This document shows positions 1 to 8,464 of a stretch of 24,528 nucleotides of DNA, one piece after another. The first letter of the stretch is position 1; each line of letters opens with the position of its first letter. The DNA lies in contig JAVKDP010000035.1 of assembly GCA_040222185.1 (NCBI GenBank), positions 1 to 24,528 on the forward strand, written 5' to 3'. Position numbers and translations under genes: made by a program. The notes under the pieces are model-generated. The model did not search any database and had not been told where the DNA came from. It was given only the letters and a program-made list of their open reading frames with translations. The stretch is from JAVKDP01 sp040222185 (GTDB lineage: Bacteria > Bacteroidota > Rhodothermia > Balneolales > Balneolaceae).

Positions 1-1528
1 TATAAGCCGATCTACCAGTAGAGCTAAAGAAGTCGGGATCAGAAAAACTATCGGTGCAGCCCGAAGCCACCTCATGTATCAATTCTGGGGCGAAGCACTC
101 CTGATGACTGTATTTGCTTTGGGAGTTGGGTTGTTCTTTGCAGAACTGCTACTTCCCTTTTTTAACAGTTTATCGGGAACTGAATTAGATCTTGGTTTAA
201 GCGCAAACAACATGTTGCTGTTTCTTGGTTTAGGAGCTTTCATCAGCCTTGTGGCCGGAATTTATCCTGCTCTTATACTTTCTGGATTTAAGCCTGTAGA
301 AGTTCTAAAAGGTAAGATCCAGGTTAAGGGAGATAAGAGCCTCTTCAGGACTGGCATGGTAGTTTTCCAGTTCACACTTACCATTTTCCTTATCGCCAGT
401 ACTATGACTATTAGAGATCAACTGGATTATATGCGTTCCAAAGATTTAGGATTTCAAAAAGAACATGTGGTGGTTCTGGATGTAACAGATCAACCCAATC
501 GCGAAACTGGCTTTATGGGGTTGATTGAGAGAACTAACAACACTGTTGAACTTTTAAATAATCAGCTCGCTTCTATTCCGGAAGTAGAGGGTGTTTCAAC
601 CTCCCTCCATACGCCAGCAGAGTCACGCTGGATTAATGCAGATTACAGGGACACAGAAGAAAAAATCCATGATTTTAATATGAACATTGTTGGTCATACA
701 TATCCTGAACTCATGGATTTCAAGTTTACCGAAGGACGAAGTTTCTCAGAAGAAATCAGTTCCGATGCAAACCGTGCAATTATTGTAAACCAGGCCTTCG
801 CCGATGAACATGGTTGGGAAGACCCATTAAACTCTAAACTTTTAAGTCCTGGTTTTGACGATCATGAAGTTATTGGGGTAGTAGAGAACTTCAATTATTC
901 CTCGCTAAGAAGTGGAGTTGAACCATTGGTTTTGGTGCTTAACCCGCGAATAATCTTTTCAGGAATTGATAACATTAATTTCAATGGCACTTCCCCCACC
1001 ATAAGTATTAAAATAAGTTCAACAAATGTACCAGGTACAATTGATAAAATTGAACAAGCCTGGAACCAGGTAAACCCGGGTATTCCATTTAACATTTCCT
1101 TCCTTGATCAAGCCATTGATAACCAGTACCAGCAGGAAGAACGCCTCAGCAAAATCGTCACTTTTGGTTCCAGCCTGGCTATCATAATTGCCTGCCTTGG
1201 TTTATTTGGGCTAGCATCCTTGCTAATTGTTCGAAAAACAAAAGAGATTGGAATTAGAAAAGTATTGGGTGCTTCATCACAAGGAATTGTAATTCTTGTT
1301 AACAAAGAATTTACCAAGTTGGTTGCTATTTCATTCTTACTTGCAGTTCCAATGATCTGGTATGCTATTGATCTTTGGCTTCAGAATTTTGCTTACCAAG
1401 TTGGTCTTAGTGTATGGACGTTTATTGTAGCTGGTGTTATTACCGTTTTCATTGCCTGGATTTCAGTTAGCTACCAATCCTTTAAAGCCACTACTATAAA
1501 CCCGGTTGAAAGCCTCAAGGGAGAATAG
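1..1528 (+). CDS. ABC transporter permease, MacB/FtsX family (5'-truncated)
   Basis: The frame is open from base 2, so the gene starts before the window; about 508 residues are visible. Right at the edge is AKEVGIRKTIGA, the loop typical of an FtsX domain, followed by two membrane helices. A new helix at about residues 118-138 (VVFQFTLTIFLIASTMTI) begins a second half with a long extracytoplasmic MacB-like domain. A second FtsX domain follows, with KEIGIRKVLGA near base 1240 and three terminal helices, ending NPVESLKGE. This is the C-terminal part of a duplicated permease of the type seen in large Bacteroidota FtsX proteins. The ATPase gene starts 77 bases downstream on the same strand and is the probable partner. 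The substrate cannot be told; the family includes lipoprotein, peptide and macrolide exporters. The N-terminal prefix domain of the two downstream paralogs cannot be checked here. Confidence 0.9.
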   Translation, partial: ISRSTSRAKEVGIRKTIGAARSHLMYQFWGEALLMTVFALGVGLFFAELLLPFFNSLSGTELDLGLSANNMLLFLGLGAFISLVAGIYPALILSGFKPVEVLKGKIQVKGDKSLFRTGMVVFQFTLTIFLIASTMTIRDQLDYMRSKDLGFQKEHVVVLDVTDQPNRETGFMGLIERTNNTVELLNNQLASIPEVEGVSTSLHTPAESRWINADYRDTEEKIHDFNMNIVGHTYPELMDFKFTEGRSFSEEISSDANRAIIVNQAFADEHGWEDPLNSKLLSPGFDDHEVIGVVENFNYSSLRSGVEPLVLVLNPRIIFSGIDNINFNGTSPTISIKISSTNVPGTIDKIEQAWNQVNPGIPFNISFLDQAIDNQYQQEERLSKIVTFGSSLAIIIACLGLFGLASLLIVRKTKEIGIRKVLGASSQGIVILVNKEFTKLVAISFLLAVPMIWYAIDLWLQNFAYQVGLSVWTFIVAGVITVFIAWISVSYQSFKATTINPVESLKGE

Positions 1529-1605
1529 AAAGACCTAAAAACAATATAAAATCAAAAGACAAATTCACTACTTTAAGCATCAGTTAAATCTGACAGGAAA
1601 ACTTT

Positions 1606-2292
1606 ATGATCAAATTATCTAACATCGATAAATATTTAGACAAGAAATTTCAGCGCACTTTTATTCTCAAAGGGATAGATCTTACGATAGAACAAGGTGA
1701 ATTTGCCTCCATCATGGGACCTAGTGGAGCAGGCAAATCAACATTACTCAATATCCTGGGTTTTTTGGATGATGCAAACGACGGAGAGTATTTTTTCTTT
1801 GACGAACCTGTTCATCGCCTCAATGAGAAACAAAAATCTCAATACCATAAGTCTCATATCGGCTTTGTTTTCCAGGCTTATCACCTTATAGATGAACTAA
1901 CGGTATATGAGAATATCGAGATGCCGCTACTATACAGAAAGGTAAAAGGTAGTGAGCGTAAGAGTATGGTAGCTGATACACTTGACAGGTTTAATATTGT
2001 TGCCAAAAAAGACCTCTTCCCTAACCAGCTTTCTGGTGGCCAGCAACAGCTTGTTGGTGTGGCCAGAGCACTTATTGGAAGCCCTAAACTCATCCTTGCC
2101 GATGAACCTACTGGTAACCTGCACTCTGATCAAGCCATTGAAATAATGGAACTCTTTCAGAAACTCAACCAGGAAGAAGGTGTGACTATTGTACAGGTTA
2201 CCCACTCTGAGAAAATGGCGAGCTTTGGCAATCGTATCATCCAAATGAAAGATGGTATGCTGGTAGAAAACAATCCCTATCTAGCAGAATAA
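1606..2292 (+). CDS. ABC transporter ATP-binding protein, LolD/MacB type
   Basis: A 228-residue nucleotide-binding subunit of usual length for this family. Walker A GPSGAGKST is at residues 38-46, the signature LSGGQ at 142-146, Walker B LILADEPTGN at 162-171, and the H-loop histidine (VTHS) at about 200. It should hydrolyse ATP on the cytoplasmic face for MacB/FtsX-type permeases, most simply the one ending 77 bases upstream, and possibly also the two downstream of PadR, which have no ATPase of their own here. The segment after the signature reads QQLVGVARAL rather than the more common QQRVAIARAL, so the usual arginine is leucine. The ATG start has AGGAAAA about 6 bases upstream. PadR and its palindrome follow 44 bases after the stop, suggesting a new transcription unit begins there. 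Confidence 0.95.
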   Translation: MIKLSNIDKYLDKKFQRTFILKGIDLTIEQGEFASIMGPSGAGKSTLLNILGFLDDANDGEYFFFDEPVHRLNEKQKSQYHKSHIGFVFQAYHLIDELTVYENIEMPLLYRKVKGSERKSMVADTLDRFNIVAKKDLFPNQLSGGQQQLVGVARALIGSPKLILADEPTGNLHSDQAIEIMELFQKLNQEEGVTIVQVTHSEKMASFGNRIIQMKDGMLVENNPYLAE

Positions 2293-2336
2293 GCCTTTTC
2301 CTATCCAAAAAAGTAGTTAAAGAAAAAGATTTTGCT

Positions 2337-2381
2337 ATACATTGAAGTTCTATGTATTCTATACGTAGAACTTCAATGTAT
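2337..2381. promoter_or_regulatory. 45-bp near-perfect palindrome, probable PadR operator
   Basis: Two 21-base arms (2337-2357 and 2361-2381) flank a 3-base centre TCT. The outer 16 bases, ATACATTGAAGTTCTA, match their reverse complement exactly; the only mismatch is T2353 opposite G2365. The element ends 5 bases before the padR ATG, so it covers the region where the ribosome site would lie. PadR proteins are dimeric winged-helix repressors that usually autoregulate through dyad operators, so autoregulation of padR and the two permeases is the natural inference. A very stable 5' RNA hairpin that limits translation of padR is a second possibility. No good Shine-Dalgarno is visible between it and the ATG. 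Confidence 0.75.
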
Positions 2382-2386
2382 TAATT

Positions 2387-2731
2387 ATGCTTTCAAAAGA
2401 ACTCATGGCGGCATCTACCCGCCCGCTTATCTTAACTATTCTCAAACGTGGCGAAAGCTACGGGTATCAAATCATTCAGGATGTAAAGCAACTATCAGGA
2501 GGAAGCCTGGAATGGTCAGACGGAATGCTTTACCCGGTACTTCATAAACTTCAGAAAGAGAACTGTATCCAGGCAAAGTGGGCGATTTCAGAAGAAGGTC
2601 GGCGTCGAAAGTACTACTCGATAACTGATGCCGGGGTTGCAGAATTGGAAACAGCCAAGGCTCAATGGCAAAACATCCATGTTGTATTGGAGCGTATTTG
2701 GGGGCCAGCACCAAAATGGGCCATTAGTTAG
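2387..2731 (+). CDS. PadR family transcriptional regulator
   Basis: A 114-residue winged-helix protein of the short PadR subfamily. The N-terminal helix-turn-helix includes PLILTILKRGESYGYQI; the segment GGSLEWSDGMLYPVLHKLQ is the classic PadR recognition-helix region, and GRRRKYYSITDAG is the wing. Members repress neighbouring transport or detoxification genes and are released by small ligands or stress. It sits just behind a 45-bp palindrome and its stop codon overlaps the AGGAGG ribosome site of the permease gene 8 bases downstream, so padR and the permeases are almost certainly co-transcribed. A PadR gene ahead of large orphan FtsX permeases is a recurrent arrangement (as for the acidobacterial duplicated orphan permease family). 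The inducer is unknown. Confidence 0.93.
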   Translation: MLSKELMAASTRPLILTILKRGESYGYQIIQDVKQLSGGSLEWSDGMLYPVLHKLQKENCIQAKWAISEEGRRRKYYSITDAGVAELETAKAQWQNIHVVLERIWGPAPKWAIS

Positions 2732-2739
2732 GAGGGTTT

Positions 2740-5412
2740 ATGTTTGATCTTGAAAAAGCATTAAAAGACTGGAAACGTGCACTCCGAAAAAACAAGCAAT
2801 ACGAAGATGGAGATATTGAAGAACTGGAATCGCATCTTAGAGACAGAGTTAATGAGCTAATAAAGGATCGGATCCCGGAAAAGGAAGCCTTTTCTAAAGC
2901 CCTGGATGAAATTGGCAGCCCGGAGTTGATCGGTGATGAACTGTTCAAGACCAAAGCGGTTAACTATCATAAAACTAAACTAGACGAGCAGGGATCTTTT
3001 ATCCTTCAGCTGCTTCCGAACTATTTAAAAACAACATTCAGGACTTTTAAAAGGAACTTCACCTTTTCAATAATCAACATTACGGGCTTAGCTATAGGGG
3101 TCGCTTGTTGTATTCTTATTTCGATGTTTATCAGCTACGAATACTCGTTTGATTCTTTCCATTCCAAAAAAGACAGAATCTACAGGGTTAATAAAGTAGT
3201 AACAGAGCAAACCAGCTCTACAGAAGAGTTACACGCTCTTACTTCTGGCCCAATGGGGCTGCAAATGCAGCTGGAATTTCCTGAGATCGAAGAAGTGGTA
3301 AGGGTTAGAAACTGGTTTAGTGAGGTACTTGTTTCTCATGAAGAAAAACACATCCAGGTTAAGGATTTTGTATTTGTTGACTCCACCTTTTTTAAAGTCT
3401 TTGATTTCAAATTAATATCGGGAAACCCAAACCTTGCCTTAACTAAGCCTCTTAGTATCATATTATCAGAAGAGATGTCTCAAATTTTCTTTGGTTCTGA
3501 GAATCCAATGGGAAAGACACTTACGGGTTTAAATGGTTTAGACTATACAGTAACCGGAGTTGTTGAAAATGCTCCGGAAAACTCCCATTTACAATATGAT
3601 ATTTTGGCTTCATGGTCTTCTGTAGATCCAGGTGCCCTGGATTTTAGCTGGATGACTTCCCGATGGTTTCCCCAGTCTATTTATACCTATTTAGTTCTAC
3701 AGGAGAACACGAGTCCTGAAGTACTTGAGAGTAAATTCCCTGAATTTATGGAACGGAATTTCCCTGAACGAGCTGCAGTCTACCAGCTCTTTTTACAGCC
3801 GTTTAATGAGATTTACCTTTATTCCTCCAGGCTCCTTTGGATAGAACCCTTTAAATCCGGTAATGCTACAAATTTAACGGTATTCTCTCTCGTTGCGATA
3901 TTTATTCTACTTATCGCATGTATTAATTTTATGAACCTTTCTATTGCCCAGGCTACCAAACGGGCAAAGGAAGTTGGTGTTCGAAAGGTACTTGGGGCAA
4001 ACAGGGGTCAATTAGGTATTCAGTTTCTTGGTGAAACTCTTTTATACAGTATCATGGCATTTGTCCTTTCTATAGGGCTGGTATTAATCAGCAGACCTTT
4101 CCTTGCATTCATAAACCTTGATGCGGTGTTTATGTCTCTTGCTGATAACCTTGATGTTATTTCACTCATATTTCTTTGTACAGTCTTGGCCGGACTATTA
4201 TCTGGCATCTACCCCTCTGCTATACTTTCGGCTTTTAAGCCAATTGTTGTGCTTTACAACAAAAGCTCTAACAAAACACGTGGCACAAGCCTTCGGAAGG
4301 TTCTGGTGGTAACCCAGTTTTCACTTTCGATTTGTTTAATAATCGGAACCTTTGTGATTAATAAGCAGCTAAACTTTGCTGGAAACAAGGATCTGGGCTT
4401 CAATAAAGATCAGGTTTTGGTACTTCAGATTGGGGATACGGAAATTTCAAACCAGGGTGAGGCCTTCAAGAATGAATTGCTTAAAAACTCTTCCATAGTA
4501 TCTGTTGCAGGTAGTAACAGCCATCCTGGGTCAACCTTTATGAGCTATGGAATAAGACCTGAGGGATTGGAAGGCTCTGACAATGATTGGGTTTCGAGTG
4601 TTCTTTTAGTTGATGATTTTGACTTATTGGATACTTATGGATTCGAGATTGAATCGGGTAGGTATTTTGAATCACAACTCTCAACAGATTCAACACAATC
4701 GATAGTAATCAATGAAGCACTTGCGCAGAGCTTAGATTGGGATAACCCTATTGGAAAACGACTGGATATTCCCGGCGATATTGAAGAAGGAATTGTGATT
4801 GGAGTCATTAAAAACTTCCATACTCAATCCTTTCATAGAGCTATTGATCCCCTGGTTATTTTCTTTGATCAGCGATGGGGAGAGTTATCTGTAAAAATCT
4901 CTGCTCAAAACACCCAGGAAACTCTTGCATATATCAATAGTAAATGGGCTGAGTTCGAGTCAAAGCGACCTTTCGAATATGAGTTCATCGATCAAACTTT
5001 CTCTAAGCTTTATGCTGAAGAACAAAGAACCCGAAACTTGTTGACTGCCTTTTCAGGACTGGCAATACTGGTGTCCTGCTTTGGCTTGTTCGGACTATCT
5101 ATTTTCACCGCTAATGAGCGTATCAAGGAAATCGGGATACGTAAAGTTCTAGGTTCGTCATTGAGTTCTATCGTTTTATTACTCTCGAAAGACTTCCTGA
5201 AACTGGTTCTCATTGCTCTTTTGATTGCAGCACCATTTTCATATTACTTCGCTCATTCATGGCTACAAGAATTTGTTTATCGTACTGAGATAGGAGTTTG
5301 GCCATTCCTTTTTGCTGGCCTGATAGCATGTAGCCTGGCTTTCTTTACAATTGCATGGCAATCGATCAAAGCAGCTCTGGCAAATCCAGTACATAGTTTA
5401 AAAAGTGAGTAA
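2740..5412 (+). CDS. PadR-linked large FtsX-type ABC permease with N-terminal prefix domain (paralog A)
   Basis: An 890-residue permease. Residues 1-80 form a soluble, charged helical prefix (DWKRALRKNKQYEDGDIEEL and following) of the kind fused to duplicated orphan permeases. A first helix lies at about 107-130, then a MacB-like extracytoplasmic domain. FtsX domain 1 starts near 380, with KEVGVRKVLGAN at about 411. The second half opens with a helix at about 524-540, then another extracytoplasmic domain and FtsX domain 2, with KEIGIRKVLGSS near 796, ending NPVHSLKSE. The ATG has a strong AGGAGG that overlaps the padR stop. The neighbouring gene starting at 5417 is a full-length paralog, so A and B may form a heterodimer. 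No ATPase lies between them; the one at 1606-2292 is the nearest candidate. The substrate is unknown. Confidence 0.92.
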   Translation: MFDLEKALKDWKRALRKNKQYEDGDIEELESHLRDRVNELIKDRIPEKEAFSKALDEIGSPELIGDELFKTKAVNYHKTKLDEQGSFILQLLPNYLKTTFRTFKRNFTFSIINITGLAIGVACCILISMFISYEYSFDSFHSKKDRIYRVNKVVTEQTSSTEELHALTSGPMGLQMQLEFPEIEEVVRVRNWFSEVLVSHEEKHIQVKDFVFVDSTFFKVFDFKLISGNPNLALTKPLSIILSEEMSQIFFGSENPMGKTLTGLNGLDYTVTGVVENAPENSHLQYDILASWSSVDPGALDFSWMTSRWFPQSIYTYLVLQENTSPEVLESKFPEFMERNFPERAAVYQLFLQPFNEIYLYSSRLLWIEPFKSGNATNLTVFSLVAIFILLIACINFMNLSIAQATKRAKEVGVRKVLGANRGQLGIQFLGETLLYSIMAFVLSIGLVLISRPFLAFINLDAVFMSLADNLDVISLIFLCTVLAGLLSGIYPSAILSAFKPIVVLYNKSSNKTRGTSLRKVLVVTQFSLSICLIIGTFVINKQLNFAGNKDLGFNKDQVLVLQIGDTEISNQGEAFKNELLKNSSIVSVAGSNSHPGSTFMSYGIRPEGLEGSDNDWVSSVLLVDDFDLLDTYGFEIESGRYFESQLSTDSTQSIVINEALAQSLDWDNPIGKRLDIPGDIEEGIVIGVIKNFHTQSFHRAIDPLVIFFDQRWGELSVKISAQNTQETLAYINSKWAEFESKRPFEYEFIDQTFSKLYAEEQRTRNLLTAFSGLAILVSCFGLFGLSIFTANERIKEIGIRKVLGSSLSSIVLLLSKDFLKLVLIALLIAAPFSYYFAHSWLQEFVYRTEIGVWPFLFAGLIACSLAFFTIAWQSIKAALANPVHSLKSE

Positions 5413-5416
5413 TCAA

Positions 5417-8029
5417 ATGTTTGATTTGGAACAATCCATAAAAAACTGGAAACGTAGTCTTCGAAAGAACTCTGGCTATGAAGATGGAGATATCGAAGAA
5501 CTGGAATCTCATTTAAGAGACCTAATAGACTCAATTGAAAATGATGGACATTCTAAACAACAAGCTTTTGAAATGGCCTCAAGTGAAATCGGCGACGTTG
5601 AAAGCCTCGGGGCCGAGTTATATAAAACTAGAACTGCGGAAAATTACTTTACCCCCCACTGGAAACGATCCTCAGGCATTTCATCATTGCTTCCAAATTA
5701 TATAAAGATAGCATGGCGAAACCTGATTCTAAGAAAGGGGTATTCCGTAATTAATATTACAGGGTTATCAGTAGGTCTTGCAGCGTGCATCCTAATCGCA
5801 TTATACGTTCAACACGAGTGGTCTTATGATAATTTTCATAAACAAGCCGACCGTACTTACCGTGTGCTTCGTGAATTTGATCTTCCGGATTTGCAAACAA
5901 CTATTTCCTCAACTCCTTCTGCACTTGCTCCTGTCGCAATTGAAAACCTTGCTGCTGTCGAAAAAGCAGTACGAATTCAGATGTATAGCCCTAATGTCGA
6001 ATATCAGTCAAAGAAATTCATTGAGTCTTCTTTTTTAATAGCTGATAATGATTTTTTTGAGATTTTTTCTTTCCAATTACTCGAAGGAGCCTCACACTTG
6101 GATAGACCAAATACAGTAATAATAGCAGAAAGAATGGTTCCTAAATATTTTGGAGAAGAAAACCCAATAGGTGAGACTCTACTGGTTGGAGGTCGGGAAA
6201 TGGAGGTAACAGCGGTTCTTGCAAATCCACCTTCCAACTCTCATCTTGATTTTAATTTCGTTGTATCTATGAACAAACGAGAACCGAATTGGGGACGAAA
6301 TAATTACCAAACCTATGTTTTGCTTAGGCCTGACCAGTCAGCAAATATTGTAGCCGATGAAATGAAGGACTTAATCCAAACACAAACAGGATCTGATAGT
6401 CAAACTGCTAGTAATAGTTTCATCCCTCACCTTCAGCCAATAACTGGTATTCACCTTGGGCAAGGTGTTTCTGTAGATATTGGCTCTGAGGGCAATATTC
6501 AATATCTCTATTTATTCATCGCTCTCGCATTTTCTATTGTATTCTTGGCTTGTATTAACTTCATGAACCTGGCTACTGCCCGATCAATGGAAAGAGCACG
6601 TGAAGTAGGTATGAGAAAAACATTAGGAGGAAACAGAACTCAAATTGCATTCCAGTTTTTGGGAGAATCTCTACTCATCTCCATTCTGGCTTCTCTGTTG
6701 GCAATATTTTTAAACTGGATTACTCTCCCTTTTCTGAATGATATTGCTGGAACTTCGATACTCTTTACCAGCCTTTTTACTCTTGAAAATCTGGCACTTC
6801 TAACTGCTGTTACAATATTGACGGGGCTTCTTGCAGGAGGATACCCTGCCTTTATTTTAAGCCGTTTCCAACCTTCGCAAGTATTAAAAAGTGTATTTAA
6901 TCCTGAAAGAAATACTTTTTTAAGAAAGAGTTTGGTTGTATTTCAATTCACTACATCTATTGCATTACTAGCAGGAACAGGAATTATCCATAAGCAAATT
7001 CAGTATATGAAAAGTTCTGGACTTGGGTTCAATCCAGATGATGTAGTACTTATCAAACACGCGAATTTTTTAGGTCAAAACCGTACCTCCTTTATCAATG
7101 AGTTATCAAAAATCTCAGGTGTTGAAAATGTGACCTCAGGATTTTCTGTTCCAGGAACCTTCTTTCTCAATTCCATGTGGCAACCTGATACTCCGGATGC
7201 AGATGCTCACAATCTAGACTACTCCTTTGTAAATTTCGACTATGTTGAAACATTAAATCTTGAGATAATAGCTGGTCGTAGCTTATCGAGTTCTTTTGAA
7301 GGTGATTCTTTTGCGGTTATGTTAAACGAAGCGGCGGTAAAAGATTTTGGGTGGTCACCTGATGAAGCTATTGAACACAAAATTTTAAGAGGTACTACCG
7401 AATATGATATAATAGGAGTTCTAAAAGATTTCAATTATCAATCACTTCACTCTGAAGTATATCCCCTAGCACTTTTCGGCCCCCGACAACTCCCTAGATA
7501 TGTTGCCCTACGAATAAACCCTGAATCAAATCTCTCTCAAATCATTGAAGAAGTGGAAACTAATTGGAAACAATTTGCTTCTTTAGCACTAGACTACTCT
7601 TTTCTGGCTGATGACTTGAAATCACAATATGAAGCCGAAGATAGGTTGATTAAAGTATTTGGATCATTTGCTAGTCTTGCCATTTTCATTGGCTGCCTGG
7701 GATTATTTGGATTAGCCGCTTTTATGATTCTTCAACGAACTAAAGAAATTGGTATCCGAAAAGTATTAGGAGCTACTACAACCCAGATTGTAGGTCTTGT
7801 AAGTATTGATCTTTTAAAATTAGTAGCTGTCGCTTTTCTAATAGCCATTCCACTTACCTGGTTTATGATGAGTGAATGGCTTAGAGATTTTGCATACAAG
7901 ACTGAGATAAATTGGTCGGTATTTTTAGTTACAGGAGTTCTGATTCTTTCTATTGCATTAATAACAGTAAGCGGTCAGGCTATTCGTGCAGCTTTAGCAA
8001 ACCCTGTGAATAGTTTAAAAAGTGAATAA
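5417..8029 (+). CDS. PadR-linked large FtsX-type ABC permease with N-terminal prefix domain (paralog B)
   Basis: An 870-residue paralog of the preceding gene with the same plan: prefix domain (MFDLEQSIKNWKRSLRKNSG, residues 1-80), first helix at about 110-132, FtsX domain 1 near 364-490 with REVGMRKTLGG, a middle helix (VVFQFTTSIALLAGTGII), and FtsX domain 2 with KEIGIRKVLGA near 777, ending NPVNSLKSE. I chose ATG 5417 because MFDLE then aligns exactly with the start of paralog A; an in-frame GTG at 5405 would add four residues and overlap the upstream stop. The start lies 4 bases after the stop of A, so translational coupling is likely. Identity between the two copies looks moderate, so the duplication is not recent. 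It probably acts in the cytoplasmic membrane with A and a shared ATPase. Confidence 0.92.
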   Translation: MFDLEQSIKNWKRSLRKNSGYEDGDIEELESHLRDLIDSIENDGHSKQQAFEMASSEIGDVESLGAELYKTRTAENYFTPHWKRSSGISSLLPNYIKIAWRNLILRKGYSVINITGLSVGLAACILIALYVQHEWSYDNFHKQADRTYRVLREFDLPDLQTTISSTPSALAPVAIENLAAVEKAVRIQMYSPNVEYQSKKFIESSFLIADNDFFEIFSFQLLEGASHLDRPNTVIIAERMVPKYFGEENPIGETLLVGGREMEVTAVLANPPSNSHLDFNFVVSMNKREPNWGRNNYQTYVLLRPDQSANIVADEMKDLIQTQTGSDSQTASNSFIPHLQPITGIHLGQGVSVDIGSEGNIQYLYLFIALAFSIVFLACINFMNLATARSMERAREVGMRKTLGGNRTQIAFQFLGESLLISILASLLAIFLNWITLPFLNDIAGTSILFTSLFTLENLALLTAVTILTGLLAGGYPAFILSRFQPSQVLKSVFNPERNTFLRKSLVVFQFTTSIALLAGTGIIHKQIQYMKSSGLGFNPDDVVLIKHANFLGQNRTSFINELSKISGVENVTSGFSVPGTFFLNSMWQPDTPDADAHNLDYSFVNFDYVETLNLEIIAGRSLSSSFEGDSFAVMLNEAAVKDFGWSPDEAIEHKILRGTTEYDIIGVLKDFNYQSLHSEVYPLALFGPRQLPRYVALRINPESNLSQIIEEVETNWKQFASLALDYSFLADDLKSQYEAEDRLIKVFGSFASLAIFIGCLGLFGLAAFMILQRTKEIGIRKVLGATTTQIVGLVSIDLLKLVAVAFLIAIPLTWFMMSEWLRDFAYKTEINWSVFLVTGVLILSIALITVSGQAIRAALANPVNSLKSE

Positions 8030-8032
8030 AGC

Positions 8033-8068
8033 GTTCGGTTTTGAACACATTCTGTTTTAAAACCGAAC
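8033..8068 (+). terminator. Hairpin after the permease operon, possible terminator
   Basis: GTTCGGTTTT (8033-8042) pairs with AAAACCGAAC (8059-8068) across a 16-base loop, starting three bases after the permease B stop. There is no T-run after the stem on the plus strand, so intrinsic termination would be weak; it could also stabilise the 3' end of the mRNA. The remaining bases to 8179 hold no gene or clear motif that I can name. Confidence 0.45.
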
Positions 8069-8179
8069 ACTTCAAAAAAGGACATGTTTAAAAACAGGCT
8101 TTAAAGGGCTATATGGCTTTTTTGGTATGGTTTTTGAGTATTTAGAACTGAAAGATATTATTAACCAATTGGTAACCTT

Positions 8180-8464
8180 ATGCAAAATGTACGTGTACAA
8201 TTTACCATTCCGAATGTAGACAAAGTCGCTAACCTGGATGTTTACGTTAACGGAGAGCAAAGAAATATTCGCTTTAGAGTTGAAACTTTTGACTGGGATC
8301 AGGATAATGGTAGTTCTGAAGATTTAGTCTCATTACTCAGATATCGAATTTTAAATTATGACTCAGATTGGGAATTATATCACATTGGTACACCGTATAA
8401 AGATAGCATTCCGGTTACATTCCGATTTAAAGGAGATAAAGAAGAAAAACTTGAAGAAGAATAA
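8180..8464 (+). CDS. Conserved-looking hypothetical protein, 94 aa
   Basis: I do not recognise this family. The protein is 94 residues, acidic, with no signal peptide and no membrane helix. It alternates short beta-like segments (RVQFTIPNV, LDVYVNGEQ, IRFRVETFDW) with an acidic middle and ends in a charged tail KGDKEEKLEEE. The ATG is the first in the frame, without a strong Shine-Dalgarno. Its last 14 bases overlap the proposed TTG start of the serine hydrolase, which suggests coupled translation and argues that the frame is real. A small beta-rich cytoplasmic protein is all the sequence supports. Confidence 0.65.
   Translation: MQNVRVQFTIPNVDKVANLDVYVNGEQRNIRFRVETFDWDQDNGSSEDLVSLLRYRILNYDSDWELYHIGTPYKDSIPVTFRFKGDKEEKLEEE

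Noticed and set aside
5405..5416. GTG start adding four residues to permease paralog B
   Set aside because: The ATG at 5417 aligns exactly with the MFDLE start of paralog A and avoids the overlap with the upstream stop.
8072..8260. 62-codon open frame on the minus strand over the gap before 8180
   Set aside because: No ribosome site or family resemblance, and it overlaps the better supported plus-strand small gene.
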